From: Lachnospiraceae bacterium
Lineage (GTDB): Bacteria; Bacillota; Clostridia; Lachnospirales; Lachnospiraceae
Length of the DNA stretch: 7,566 nucleotides
Reading direction: 5' to 3'
NCBI GenBank assembly: GCA_900765975.1
Contig: CAAFTS010000074.1
Span: 1 to 7,566, forward strand
Shown here: positions 1 through 6,455 of the stretch, in pieces
Layout of the letters: each line of letters starts with the position of its first letter
How positions within the stretch are numbered: position 1 is the first letter of the stretch
Notes under the pieces: model-generated
What the model saw: the letters and a program-made list of their open reading frames with translations, nothing else
What the model was told of the DNA's origin: nothing
Databases searched by the model: none
Made by a program: the position numbers and the translations under genes

Positions 1-498
1 AAGCGGCAGGGTTTCCGCACAGACTTAACCTCGTCACAAGTTGTGACGAAGTTGCGGACGGACGACAAGGTGGCACAGGGCTTCGGCGTAGGCAGGATGA
101 CCGTACAAAGATTTATCCGTTTGACGGAACTGATACCGCCGATTTTGCGGATGGTGGACGAGGGGAAAATCGCCCTCACGCCTGCGGTGGAACTGTCCTT
201 TTTGAAGAAAGACGAGCAGGAAAACCTCTTTGCCACGATGGAGAGCGAAGAAGCAACGCCCTCACTCTCACAGGCACAGCGGATGAAAAGCCTAAGCCAG
301 AGCGGGCGGCTTGACATGGATACGATATTTGCAATTATGACGGAGGAAAAGGGAAACCAGAAAGAAACCTTGAAAATCAACACAAGCAAGCTGAAAAAGT
401 ATTTTCCGAAGAACACAACGCCGAAGCAGATGGAGGAAACCATCATTAAACTTTTGGAGCGTGAATTGCAGAGGAAACGGGGCAGGGACAGCCGCTAA
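1..498 (+). CDS. ParB/Spo0J-family partition protein, C-terminal part (5' end outside window)
   Basis: The frame is open from base 1, so the GTG at 43 is not the true start and the gene is cut by the window edge; 165 codons are visible. ParB-family proteins bind parS-like DNA and, with a ParA ATPase, segregate replicons. On integrative elements they are thought to help keep the excised circular form. The visible part begins with KRQGFRTDLTSSQ, followed by a helix-turn-helix at about residues 23-44 of the fragment (KVAQGFGVGRMTVQRFIRL), which is the ParB DNA-binding core. After it comes IPPILRMVDEGKIALTPAVE, the family's conserved helical segment, then a basic tail rich in K, E and R. The N-terminal nucleotide-binding domain must lie to the left, probably with parA. 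Base composition matches the recombinase downstream, which supports one common element. The family call is strong; the exact biological role is inferred. Confidence 0.88.
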   Translation, partial: KRQGFRTDLTSSQVVTKLRTDDKVAQGFGVGRMTVQRFIRLTELIPPILRMVDEGKIALTPAVELSFLKKDEQENLFATMESEEATPSLSQAQRMKSLSQSGRLDMDTIFAIMTEEKGNQKETLKINTSKLKKYFPKNTTPKQMEETIIKLLERELQRKRGRDSR

Positions 499-543
499 TC
501 TTCTCTTTTCGGGAGGTAAATGCAGAAAATTGAGGTATGAAGA

Positions 544-774
544 ATGAAAGAAATCCAGTATGAGATTGTAAAGGAAATCGCCGTATTGTCTAAGGGCGAC
601 AGCGGCTACACAAAAGAAATCAATCTTATCTCATGGAACGGAAGAGAGCCGAAATATGACATCCGCAGCTTTTCCCCGAACCGTGAGAAGTGCGGAAAGG
701 GTATCACGTTGAACGCTGATGAAGCAGCAGCACTCCTTGAAGCATTACAGAAAGAAGTAAACAGCGGGGATTGA
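544..774 (+). CDS. YdbC/PC4-family small ssDNA-binding protein
   Basis: This 76-residue protein resembles the YdbC-like branch of the PC4 (transcriptional coactivator p15) family. These are small proteins that bind single-stranded DNA as dimers through a curved beta-sheet. Visible family features are the N-terminal IKEI/VKEI-like strands, the central block SWNGREPKYDIR (residues 30-41), the SPNREKCGKGITL segment, and a C-terminal helix (EAAALLEALQKEV). The length is normal for the family. The ATG at 544 is chosen because GAGG at 532-535 sits 8 bases upstream. The gene lies 45 bases after the parB-like gene with no terminator between them, so co-transcription is likely. On ICE/IME-type elements such proteins are common near parB. 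A role in handling single-stranded transfer or replication DNA is plausible but inferred. Confidence 0.8.
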   Translation: MKEIQYEIVKEIAVLSKGDSGYTKEINLISWNGREPKYDIRSFSPNREKCGKGITLNADEAAALLEALQKEVNSGD

Positions 775-786
775 TGGTATCTGATT

Positions 787-830
787 GACAGGGCGGGGCG
801 TTTCCAGACGTTCTCCTGCCCTGTCTGGAA
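787..830 (+). promoter_or_regulatory. Two mutually exclusive RNA hairpins upstream of the 845 gene
   Basis: Hairpin A pairs 787-798 (GACAGGGCGGGG) with 814-825 (TCCTGCCCTGTC): 12 pairs, two of them G-U, with an inner CGT/ACG stem at 799-801 and 808-810. Hairpin B pairs 802-809 (TTCCAGAC) with 823-830 (GTCTGGAA), 8 perfect pairs. Both use bases 823-825, so they cannot form together. Hairpin B ends directly at the ribosome site AGGAAG (831-836), so it could affect its access. No T-run follows, so neither is a standard Rho-independent terminator. The pairing is seen directly; a regulatory role is inferred. Confidence 0.5.
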
Positions 831-836
831 AGGAAG
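831..836 (+). promoter_or_regulatory. Ribosome binding site setting the start at 845
   Basis: AGGAAG lies 8 bases before the ATG at 845. The in-frame TTG at 785 has no comparable site and would place the hairpin region inside the coding sequence, so the ATG start is preferred. Confidence 0.65.
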
Positions 837-844
837 ATTTAAGT

Positions 845-1036
845 ATGGGCGAGGATAAGAAAGCAGATAAAAAGAGAAAGCGTATCGTGCCGAAAGCACC
901 AGTTCAGATGATAATCAGCCGTGAATATGTCGGCACGCAGACAGTCACAGAAGCGTTTATCCCGATTATTTCCGAGGATATTCGGAAGAAGATTGCCGAG
1001 GGCGACACCTTCGACAATGAGGGGCTGTCCGCTTAG
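845..1036 (+). CDS. Small protein of unknown function next to the serine recombinase
   Basis: The gene encodes 63 residues: a strongly basic N-terminus (GEDKKADKKRKR), a hydrophobic beta-like stretch (VQMIISREYVGTQTVTEAFI), then a helical DIRKKIAEG segment and an acidic end. I do not recognise a named domain. Its position, 54 bases before a large serine recombinase and downstream of a ydbC-like gene, resembles the small accessory ORFs often found with such recombinases. Some of those are excision factors, but nothing in this sequence proves that role here. The basic N-terminus would allow nucleic-acid binding. No signal peptide or membrane segment is visible. The AGGAAG site 8 bases upstream and codon composition like its neighbours make it a real gene. 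The paired hairpins upstream hint at its own translational control. Confidence 0.72.
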   Translation: MGEDKKADKKRKRIVPKAPVQMIISREYVGTQTVTEAFIPIISEDIRKKIAEGDTFDNEGLSA

Positions 1037-1090
1037 AATGTACGCAATGGAACATGAAAACAGATAGGACAGATATGGAGGTTTTACAGT

Positions 1091-3022
1091 ATGGCAGGAA
1101 TAAGAATGGAGAACAAGATTTATGAAGTCGGCATGTACTGCCGCTTGTCAAAAGACGATGGCACGGATAACGAGAGTGCGAGCATTGCGACACAGAAATC
1201 CATCCTCACGGATTATGTGAAAAAGCAGGGATGGCACTTAGCAAAAACGTATGTGGACGACGGTTACTCTGGTACAAATTTCCAAAGACCAAGTTTCCAG
1301 AACATGATTAAGGACATTGAAAGCGGTCTGATAAACTGCGTTATCACGAAAGATTTATCTCGTCTGGGGAGGAACTATCTTGATTGCGGACTGTATCTGG
1401 AAGTGTTTTTCCCAGAGCATAATGTGAGGTATATAGCGGTCAATGACGGCGTGGACACGCTCAATAAATCCGCTATGGACATCACGCCTTTCCGCAACAT
1501 CCTAAACGAAATGTATTCCGCCGATGTGTCGGTCAAGATAAAATCGGCGTACCGAGCGAGGTTTCAGCAGGGGAAATTCATGGGGACGACAGCACCATAC
1601 GGTTACGTCAAAGACCCCGCCGACCACAACCATCTGCTGATAGATGACAAAGTTGCCCATGTGGTAAGGGAAATATTTGACCTTGCGTTAGCGGGCAACG
1701 GAATCGCCAAAATCCGCAAGCACATCAACAAACAGCATATCTTACGCCCCGCCGCTTATGCGGCGGAGCAGGGGGCAACAGGCTATGAGAGGTATTTTGA
1801 GGAGAATGAGGAGAACCGTTATATTTGGAGCGAGAACAGCGTAAGGGGCATTTTAAGAAGCCCGATATATGCGGGAAACCTTGCAGGCTACAAGCGGATT
1901 GCCGCCAACATGAAAAGCAAGAAACGCCCCTCTAAGCTGCCCGAAGAATGGGAAGTGATACCAGACACCCATGAGGGGATAGTCACGCAGGAGGAATTTG
2001 ATACCGTACAGCAGCTTATTACAAGCCGCAGATTACCAGAAAACAAGGGCGGCTTTGAGAACATCTTTGCAGGCGTTATTAAGTGTGCGGACTGCGGCTA
2101 TGCGATGCGGGCTATGAGTGCCAACAGGAGGAAACGCCCCGACATCATCGACTGCGTACAATATTCCTGCAATAATTATGGCAGATACGGTAATATCATG
2201 TGTACCGCACACAGCATTGAAGCGAGGGACTTGTTCAACGCTGTCCTCACCGACATCAACCGATTTGCGGATATGGCAGTCAATGATGAAAAGGCAGTGA
2301 GGGCGATTGAAAAGCGGCTCACGGAAACAGACCAGAGCAAGGCAAAGGCACTGGAAAAGGAGCAAAGAAAACTGAACAAACGCCTTGCAGAACTGGACAG
2401 GCTGTTTTCCTCACTCTATGAAGATAAGGTGATGGAGCGTATTACCGAGCGGAATTTTGAGATGATGTCGGGAAAATACCAGAAAGAACAGCTTGAAATT
2501 GAAGCAAGGCTGAAAGAGGTAACGGAAACGCTCAGCGACAGCTATGAGAAGACGCAGGGTGTCCGTGATTTCCTCTCCCTAATCCGCAACTATCAAGGCA
2601 TTAAGGAACTGGACGCAACCATCATAAACGCACTTATAGACAAGATACTTGTTTCGGAACGTGAGAAACTTACAGACGGAATGGTGCGGCAGGAAATCAA
2701 GATTTATTATAAATTCATCGGCTTTGTCGGTGAATTACATATCACACCGACAAAGCGGTGGACTGCGTTAAAGCCTAAGAATTGTACGGTGTGCGGTGTT
2801 GAATATGTTCCCCGCTCTGGCATATCGAAGTATTGTCCTGCTTGTGCCAAGAAGATACAGAGGGAGAAATCAAACGAGAGCAAACGCAGGAGCAGGGAGC
2901 GAAACAGACAGGCATGTATTGAACTGTCCGCAAAAAATGACCGACTGACCTTGAACAGCGGCAGGGGCGCATTGAAAGGCAGGGCAATATGTTCCCGGAG
3001 GTGGAGGTTTACCGCTATATGA
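1091..3022 (+). CDS. Large serine recombinase (site-specific integrase), 3' end fused to target DNA
   Basis: This 643-residue protein belongs to the large serine recombinases (TnpX/TndX type), which cut and rejoin DNA through a serine-phosphodiester bond to integrate and excise elements. The resolvase domain spans about 11-155, with catalytic Ser20 in YCRLSKDD, Arg18, the YSGTNFQRPSF block (59-69) and KDLSRLGRN (87-95). A recombinase domain follows (about 165-300), then a zinc ribbon (Cys332 and Cys335, with paired cysteines near 360-372), a coiled coil (about 395-490), and a second cysteine finger (CTVC 565-568, CPAC 582-585) in a basic tail. GGAGG at 1077-1081 lies 9 bases before the ATG. 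From about residue 618 the frame reads through helicase DNA of the target in another frame, so the last 26 or so residues are borrowed and the native stop was lost on integration. All catalytic motifs are intact, so it is probably active. Confidence 0.92.
   Translation: MAGIRMENKIYEVGMYCRLSKDDGTDNESASIATQKSILTDYVKKQGWHLAKTYVDDGYSGTNFQRPSFQNMIKDIESGLINCVITKDLSRLGRNYLDCGLYLEVFFPEHNVRYIAVNDGVDTLNKSAMDITPFRNILNEMYSADVSVKIKSAYRARFQQGKFMGTTAPYGYVKDPADHNHLLIDDKVAHVVREIFDLALAGNGIAKIRKHINKQHILRPAAYAAEQGATGYERYFEENEENRYIWSENSVRGILRSPIYAGNLAGYKRIAANMKSKKRPSKLPEEWEVIPDTHEGIVTQEEFDTVQQLITSRRLPENKGGFENIFAGVIKCADCGYAMRAMSANRRKRPDIIDCVQYSCNNYGRYGNIMCTAHSIEARDLFNAVLTDINRFADMAVNDEKAVRAIEKRLTETDQSKAKALEKEQRKLNKRLAELDRLFSSLYEDKVMERITERNFEMMSGKYQKEQLEIEARLKEVTETLSDSYEKTQGVRDFLSLIRNYQGIKELDATIINALIDKILVSEREKLTDGMVRQEIKIYYKFIGFVGELHITPTKRWTALKPKNCTVCGVEYVPRSGISKYCPACAKKIQREKSNESKRRSRERNRQACIELSAKNDRLTLNSGRGALKGRAICSRRWRFTAI
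2936..2948 (+). other. Likely attachment-site junction (attR or attL)
   Basis: Recombinase coding sequence meets helicase coding sequence here. In the helicase frame there is a TGA stop at 2938-2940, and from 2941 the reading PTDLEQRQGRIERQGN fits SNF2 helicase motif VI. GA dinucleotides occur at 2939-2940, 2943-2944 and 2947-2948. TnpX/TndX-type recombinases are known to exchange strands at a central GA, so one of these is the likely crossover. The exact base cannot be fixed without the other end of the element. Confidence 0.6.
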
Positions 3023-3888
3023 CGGAGCAGACCTTTGACGCATACCTCTATCAGTTGGTGGAGAGTAAGCAGAAATTTATCAGCCAGATTATGACGAGCA
3101 AAAGCCCTGTGCGCTCCGCCGAGGATGTGGACGAGGTGGCGTTATCCTTTGCGGAGGTCAAGATGCTTGCCACGGGCGACGAGCGTTTTAAGGAAAAAAT
3201 GGACTTGGATATTCAGGTGTCCAAGCTGAAAGTGCTGAAACAGAGCTACCTTTCCGAGCATTACGACCTTGAGGATAAGATACTGAAATACTATCCGAAG
3301 CAGGTCAAAGAATATGAGGAATATATCGAGGGATATTCGCAGGATGTGAAACTTGCCGAGCAGCATCAGGAGGCTGGCGAGGAAAAGTTCTGCCCGATGA
3401 CACTGAAAGGCGTGGTCTACACTGAAAAGGCGGACGCAGGCGAGATGCTCCTTGCGGTGTGCAAGGAAAATCCGCTGTCTGCACCTGTGGAGATTGGCAG
3501 CTACCGGAGCTTTCGTATGGAGGTCTACTATGATACTCTAAACGCCCACTACTGCCTGAACTTATGCGGAAAGATGAAGCATACCGTTTCATTAGGCACG
3601 GACGCTCTGGGAAATCTGACCCGAATAGAAAATGAGATTGCCAAGTTCCCTGCCAGACTGGATGCCGCCAAGACAAAAAAGGCGGAGACACTGGAGCAGA
3701 TCGAGAACGCCAAAGCTGAATTTGCCAAGCCCTTCCCCTATGAAGCGGAGCTGAAAGAAAAGACAGAAAGGCTTAATGCTTTGAATATCGAGTTAAATCT
3801 GGACGAAAAAGATATCCCCGTCATGGACGCAGAGCCGGAGCAAAGCGAGGAACAGCCCGAAAAAAGAAGTCCTGTCCATGTCCGTTGA
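2941..3888 (+). pseudogene. 3' fragment of an ICE-type SNF2 helicase gene, cut by the upstream insertion
   Basis: The frame reads helicase sequence from 2941: PTDLEQRQGRIERQGN is SF2/SNF2 motif VI with its arginines, followed by VYRYMTEQTFDAYLYQLVE and the conserved IMTSKSPVRSAEDVDE block. The remaining part is coiled coil (about 3200-3400), a mixed domain around KGVVYTEKADAGEMLLAVCK, a second coiled coil and an acidic tail. This is the C-terminus of the very large (often over 2000 residues) SNF2 helicase/methylase-type proteins carried by Firmicute ICEs. The nucleotide-binding lobe with Walker A and DEAD-like motifs is absent; it should lie beyond the left end of the inserted element. The ATG at 2989 is internal to the family. 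Without motifs I to V the fragment cannot be an ATPase, though it may still be translated (see the coupled start at 3019). Confidence 0.82.
2997..3021 (+). promoter_or_regulatory. Possible coupled translation start for the helicase fragment
   Basis: Two GGAGG sites (2997-3001 and 3003-3007) precede an ATG at 3019-3021 that is in the helicase frame. The recombinase stop TGA is at 3020-3022, giving an ATGA overlap. Such overlaps often let ribosomes terminate and restart. If used, this gives a 289-residue helicase C-terminal protein made together with the recombinase. The sites are seen; their use is inferred and may be accidental, since GGAGGTGGAGG also encodes conserved residues. Confidence 0.35.
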
Positions 3889-3896
3889 CTTTGCTG

Positions 3897-3919
3897 TTTG
3901 CACATTTGTCATGTGAAAA
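3897..3919. repeat. Inverted repeat centred on the -35 box, possible operator
   Basis: CACAT (3901-3905) and ATGTG (3911-3915) flank TTGTC, and the pairing continues outward after one mismatch as TTT (3897-3899) and AAA (3917-3919). Eight of nine positions per arm are complementary. The repeat overlaps the -35 hexamer at 3906-3911, a position where a dimeric repressor could block the polymerase. No cognate regulator can be named. Confidence 0.4.
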
Positions 3920-3934
3920 TCTGGGCAGTATAAT
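3906..3934 (+). promoter_or_regulatory. SigA-type promoter of the 3967 gene
   Basis: TTGTCA (3906-3911) is separated by 17 bases from a perfect TATAAT (3929-3934), 32 bases before the ATG at 3967. This is the best promoter match in the window. It lies just after the helicase stop codon, so the downstream gene is transcribed independently of the interrupted helicase gene. Confidence 0.78.
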
Positions 3935-3966
3935 AAGGTAGGAAAGAACAATCGGAGGTGGAAAGG

Positions 3967-4296
3967 ATGTCGGATGCTTTCAGATTTGAAACATTTGTTG
4001 ATGTGCATAGCAATATTTTTGAAGAATATCTAAGCTCGGTCATAGGAAAACTGCCAAAGGACAATGAGGACTACCGTGCTGTTTGCGATAAGATACACGC
4101 TATTTATGAGCAGTATCCGAGGGTGCTTGCGGTCTTTGACACGGAAAAAGCGTCGGATTTGACCGGGGAAGAATGTAAGGCTCTTATTGAAGCGTTAGAG
4201 CTGAAAAACAAGCTGACGGATATGGAGATGCAGACGGTGTACTTCCGGGGCTGTTATGATGGCGTCGGATATTTAAAAAAGGCAGGGATTTTATAA
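3967..4296 (+). CDS. Small conserved-looking ICE accessory protein of unknown function
   Basis: The gene encodes 109 residues, probably helical and soluble, starting MSDAFRFETFVDVHSNIFEEY and ending YFRGCYDGVGYLKKAGIL. GGAGG at 3954-3958 lies 8 bases before the ATG at 3967, so this start is preferred over the GTG at 3958, which overlaps the ribosome site. Small proteins of this general kind, with a Y-F-(K/R)-G motif near the C-terminus, sit downstream of the large helicase gene in Firmicute ICEs. Some may fall under a DUF6664-like label, but I am not sure of that assignment. Base composition matches the helicase fragment, not the AT-rich genes that follow, so it belongs to the outer element. 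It has its own strong promoter with an inverted repeat at the -35, which suggests regulated expression. No catalytic motif is visible. Confidence 0.72.
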   Translation: MSDAFRFETFVDVHSNIFEEYLSSVIGKLPKDNEDYRAVCDKIHAIYEQYPRVLAVFDTEKASDLTGEECKALIEALELKNKLTDMEMQTVYFRGCYDGVGYLKKAGIL

Positions 4297-4316
4297 CGGA
4301 CTGACCGAGAAAAAGG

Positions 4317-4342
4317 CGGCGTTGGCGTTGAAGTTGACGCCG
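4317..4342. repeat. Hairpin with a duplicated arm after the 3967 gene
   Basis: CGGCGT (4317-4322) pairs with ACGCCG (4337-4342). Because GGCGTT is present twice in tandem (4318-4323 and 4324-4329), the second copy can also pair with ACGCC (4337-4341). No T-run follows, so it is at best a weak or Rho-dependent end of transcription. The stretch 4297-4360 otherwise holds no gene; it keeps the G+C-richer composition of the outer element and may mark its last bases before the cargo. Confidence 0.35.
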
Positions 4343-4361
4343 TTGTTACATAGGCGGGAGA

Positions 4362-4390
4362 TAGAAATAGCAAGCATTTTATGGTAAAAT
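4362..4390 (+). promoter_or_regulatory. Extended -10 promoter of the TIR gene
   Basis: TAAAAT (4385-4390) is preceded by TGG (4382-4384), giving the extended -10 form TGnTAAAAT. A weak -35, TAGAAA (4362-4367), is 17 bases upstream. The -10 is also the right arm of a perfect palindrome: ATTTTA (4376-4381), TGG, TAAAAT (4385-4390). It lies 39 bases before the ATG at 4430. Confidence 0.6.
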
Positions 4391-4413
4391 AAAAATACCC
4401 AATAATACGATTT

Positions 4414-4418
4414 GGAGG
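4414..4418 (+). promoter_or_regulatory. Ribosome binding site setting the TIR gene start at 4430
   Basis: GGAGG lies 11 bases before the ATG at 4430. The upstream in-frame TTG at 4412 overlaps this site, so it cannot be the start, and the TIR beta-strand (NIFISYSH) begins directly after the ATG. Confidence 0.75.
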
Positions 4419-4429
4419 TAGATAATTAT

Positions 4430-5428
4430 ATGAATATTTTTATATCATATTCTCACATAGACAATGGATTTGCGCTTAAATTGTCATCAGCTTTAGAAGC
4501 AGATGGTTATGATGTTTTTATTGACAACAAAATTCCCATTGGAAATAACATATACAAAGATATTGGCAAAGGAATTGCAAAGGCTGATGCGGTAATTGTT
4601 GTAATTTCAAAAGCCTCTAATAGAAGCCACTTTGTTACGAATGAAACTATTTCTATGTTGTCATTTTTAGACAAAGGAAGGATGCCGTTAGTCATACCAG
4701 TGGTTTTAGGAACCGACACTCAGTTGCCAGCAGATTTAAATAGGTTTAACTATATTGTCATTCCATATGAGAACGAAAAGGACGATAGTAATGATTTTTC
4801 AATAGAGTACAGTGTGCATGGCGCAAAAGTAAAATTAGACAAATCATTGGAAAAAGATGCAATTGAAAAGATAAGACTAATTCTTGCGGCACATGATGAG
4901 AAAATAAAGCAGGATGAACAAGAGAAAAGAAAATCTGAAGAAAAAGTAAAAACAGGATTATCAAAGTACATTGAAGATGTTTTTGTTAATTTGAAAGAAA
5001 GCGAAAAAAGAAACAAAAGATTTGCCTTCTGGTTATATTTAGTTTCGATACTTTCTTTGATTGCTACAATTATTATCGCCATTGTTTTTGCCGTAAATAA
5101 GAATTGGCAAACAGCAAATATTGAATATATGGTAGCATATAGCGTCGCATGTTTGTTTGTTGTAGTTATATTGATTTCATTATCCAAATTATTATTTACC
5201 CTTGCTAAATCTTTTATGGTTGAGGCGATAAGATGCTCGGATAGAATACACGCTATTTCTTTTGGTAAATTCTTTTTAGATGCATATGGGGCAGAAGCAT
5301 CTCGTGAGGAAGTGCTTAAAGCATTTAGTTCTTGGAATATAGATAATGGTAGCACATCGTTTAGAAATCAGTCTGGTGAAGATTACGATCCTAAGATACT
5401 GGAAAAAATCAGTGCGTTAAAAAATTAG
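4430..5428 (+). CDS. TIR-domain protein with two transmembrane helices, candidate immune effector
   Basis: This 332-residue protein begins with a TIR domain (about 2-150): box 1 NIFISYSHIDN, then GYDVFIDNKIPIGNNI with the flexible loop, ADAVIVVIS (52-60), and SHFVTNE (66-72), where Glu72 matches the catalytic glutamate of bacterial NAD-cleaving TIRs. A charged coiled-coil linker follows (about 155-197), then two hydrophobic helices (about 198-222 and 234-258) and a C-terminal soluble part (about 263-332) with IRCSDRIHAISFGKF. The layout TIR, linker, 2TM, cytoplasmic tail recalls SLATT/S-2TM-type effectors of nucleotide-linked defence systems, but no such domain can be assigned by eye. Bacterial TIRs commonly degrade NAD+ or make cyclic ADP-ribose signals during phage infection. 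The AT-rich composition differs from the flanks, a sign of separate acquisition. The DUF2971 gene 57 bases downstream is probably co-transcribed. Confidence 0.85.
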   Translation: MNIFISYSHIDNGFALKLSSALEADGYDVFIDNKIPIGNNIYKDIGKGIAKADAVIVVISKASNRSHFVTNETISMLSFLDKGRMPLVIPVVLGTDTQLPADLNRFNYIVIPYENEKDDSNDFSIEYSVHGAKVKLDKSLEKDAIEKIRLILAAHDEKIKQDEQEKRKSEEKVKTGLSKYIEDVFVNLKESEKRNKRFAFWLYLVSILSLIATIIIAIVFAVNKNWQTANIEYMVAYSVACLFVVVILISLSKLLFTLAKSFMVEAIRCSDRIHAISFGKFFLDAYGAEASREEVLKAFSSWNIDNGSTSFRNQSGEDYDPKILEKISALKN

Positions 5429-5485
5429 ATTTTGTTAGGGAATAAAATTCTCTTATATTTGCTGATGAAAGGGGATATTAAAACT

Positions 5486-6379
5486 ATGTTCTATGAAAAT
5501 ATGCCAGAAATTTTATATCATTATTGTTCAATCCCAACCTTTTTTAGCATTGTAAATAGTAAGTCGCTTTGGCTATGTAATGGTCTTAATATGAATGACA
5601 AATATGACTCAAGATATTTTCAAATTGTGGCTTCTGAATGGTTACAAAAAATAGGAAACCAGACGGATGATGCAGATGAAAAATCATTTTGCGAAATGTG
5701 TTACACAACCTTATTAAACTGTTCTATTGAGTGTCCAGTGCCATTTATTGCTTCTTTTAGTGATAATGGGGATTTGCTTGGTCAGTGGATTGCCTATGCA
5801 AATAAGGGAACAGGGGTATGTATTGGTTTTGAAACAGAAAAGTTACTTGAATATTCAGTAGACAATCCTGCCAGTTTTTTATTCCCATTTAATGAAATAA
5901 AGAATGAAGAGATTCTTCTCATAAATGTAGAATATAGAAAAGAGGAAATTGAAAACACAATAGAAAGATTGTTTAACATGTTTTACGAAATCTATCGGCA
6001 AAGTAAAGAAAAAGCAAACTCACTACAAGAAGTAGCTATATTATTTTCGGGATCAATTTTTAGAGATTCAGCTTTATATAAGCATGTCGGATTCCAAGAA
6101 GAACATGAATGGAGGCTAATATCATACTGTGCTTCATATTTTTCTGGCTCTAGGCAAATTAACCCAGGATTAAACAACATTGAGTTTTCATGCATAAATG
6201 AAAATATAAAATCACACATTACTTTAGACCTTAGGAAGAATTGGAATAACGGATTGATTCAAAGCGTGGTTTTGGGACCTAAATTTTCAGGCAATGAATA
6301 TGATTTTGAATTTTTTGTAAATCAAAATTTTACTAATGAAATAATTATTCAACAATCAAAAATCCCTTATAGAGGATAG
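5486..6379 (+). CDS. DUF2971-family protein, divergent member
   Basis: This 297-residue protein shows the DUF2971 pattern in weakened form: an N-terminal LYHYCSIPTFFSIV (10-23), KSLWLCNGLNMNDKYDS (26-42) where family members usually have NDP-E, FIASFSDNGDLLGQWIAYA (87-105) in place of the usual FS...MWGHYA, GTGVCIGFE (108-116), and HEWRLI (207-212) matching the conserved E-W-R. The family is widespread in bacteria and its reaction is not known to me. The conserved His, Trp, Tyr, Glu and Arg positions look like a catalytic or ligand site. GGGG at 5471-5474 lies 11 bases before the ATG at 5486; an in-frame ATG at 5465 is possible but lacks a site. No signal peptide or membrane helix is seen. 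It follows the TIR gene by 57 bases with no terminator, so the two probably form one operon. Confidence 0.78.
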   Translation: MFYENMPEILYHYCSIPTFFSIVNSKSLWLCNGLNMNDKYDSRYFQIVASEWLQKIGNQTDDADEKSFCEMCYTTLLNCSIECPVPFIASFSDNGDLLGQWIAYANKGTGVCIGFETEKLLEYSVDNPASFLFPFNEIKNEEILLINVEYRKEEIENTIERLFNMFYEIYRQSKEKANSLQEVAILFSGSIFRDSALYKHVGFQEEHEWRLISYCASYFSGSRQINPGLNNIEFSCINENIKSHITLDLRKNWNNGLIQSVVLGPKFSGNEYDFEFFVNQNFTNEIIIQQSKIPYRG

Positions 6380-6455
6380 CTTTTTATATAATGCTGAGTG
6401 AATTAAAATGGAGTCGTTGATTACCGGCTGATGTCGTTTTTTACATAGCTACAAG

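Larger units (their letters stand above)
1..2940 (+). mobile_element. Right-hand part of an integrated element with a serine recombinase
   Basis: This stretch runs from the window edge to the point where helicase coding sequence begins abruptly. It holds parB-like, ydbC-like, small-ORF and large serine recombinase genes, all on the + strand and closely spaced. A recombinase gene as the last gene before an attachment junction is the usual layout of serine-integrase ICEs and IMEs in Firmicutes. The right boundary is inferred from the resumption of helicase homology at about 2941; the left boundary is outside the window. Whether the element is self-transmissible (ICE) or only mobilizable (IME) cannot be told, because relaxase and transfer genes are not visible here. 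Confidence 0.6.

Noticed and set aside
43..45. GTG at 43 as the start of the parB-like gene
   Set aside because: The frame stays open to base 1 and the upstream codons (KRQGFRTDLTSSQVV) fit the ParB family.
511..540. GGGAGG followed by a six-codon reading frame (MQKIEV) before the ydbC-like gene, as a leader peptide
   Set aside because: The spacing from GGGAGG to the ATG at 520 is only 3 bases, the peptide has no regulatory codon pattern, and no attenuator hairpin follows it.
785..844. TTG at 785 as start of the small gene
   Set aside because: It has no ribosome site, and the extra residues come from the hairpin region, while ATG 845 has AGGAAG at the right distance.
2033..2365. A 110-codon open frame on the - strand within the recombinase gene
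   Set aside because: It is a shadow of the recombinase zinc-ribbon region and has no domain or ribosome site that I can support.
3305..3691. A 128-codon open frame on the - strand
   Set aside because: It is antisense to clear helicase homology, its product is Pro/Ser/Arg-rich without a domain, and its length is expected from codon bias.
4298..4387. Possible gene remnant reading LTEKKAALALKLTPLLHRR in the + strand
   Set aside because: It is short, has no start or family match, and part of it is explained by the tandem GGCGTT and the hairpin.
4750..5355. A 201-codon open frame on the - strand
   Set aside because: It lies fully antisense to the TIR gene, has low-complexity Ser/Phe/Ile-rich content typical of an AT-rich shadow frame, and has no recognisable domain.
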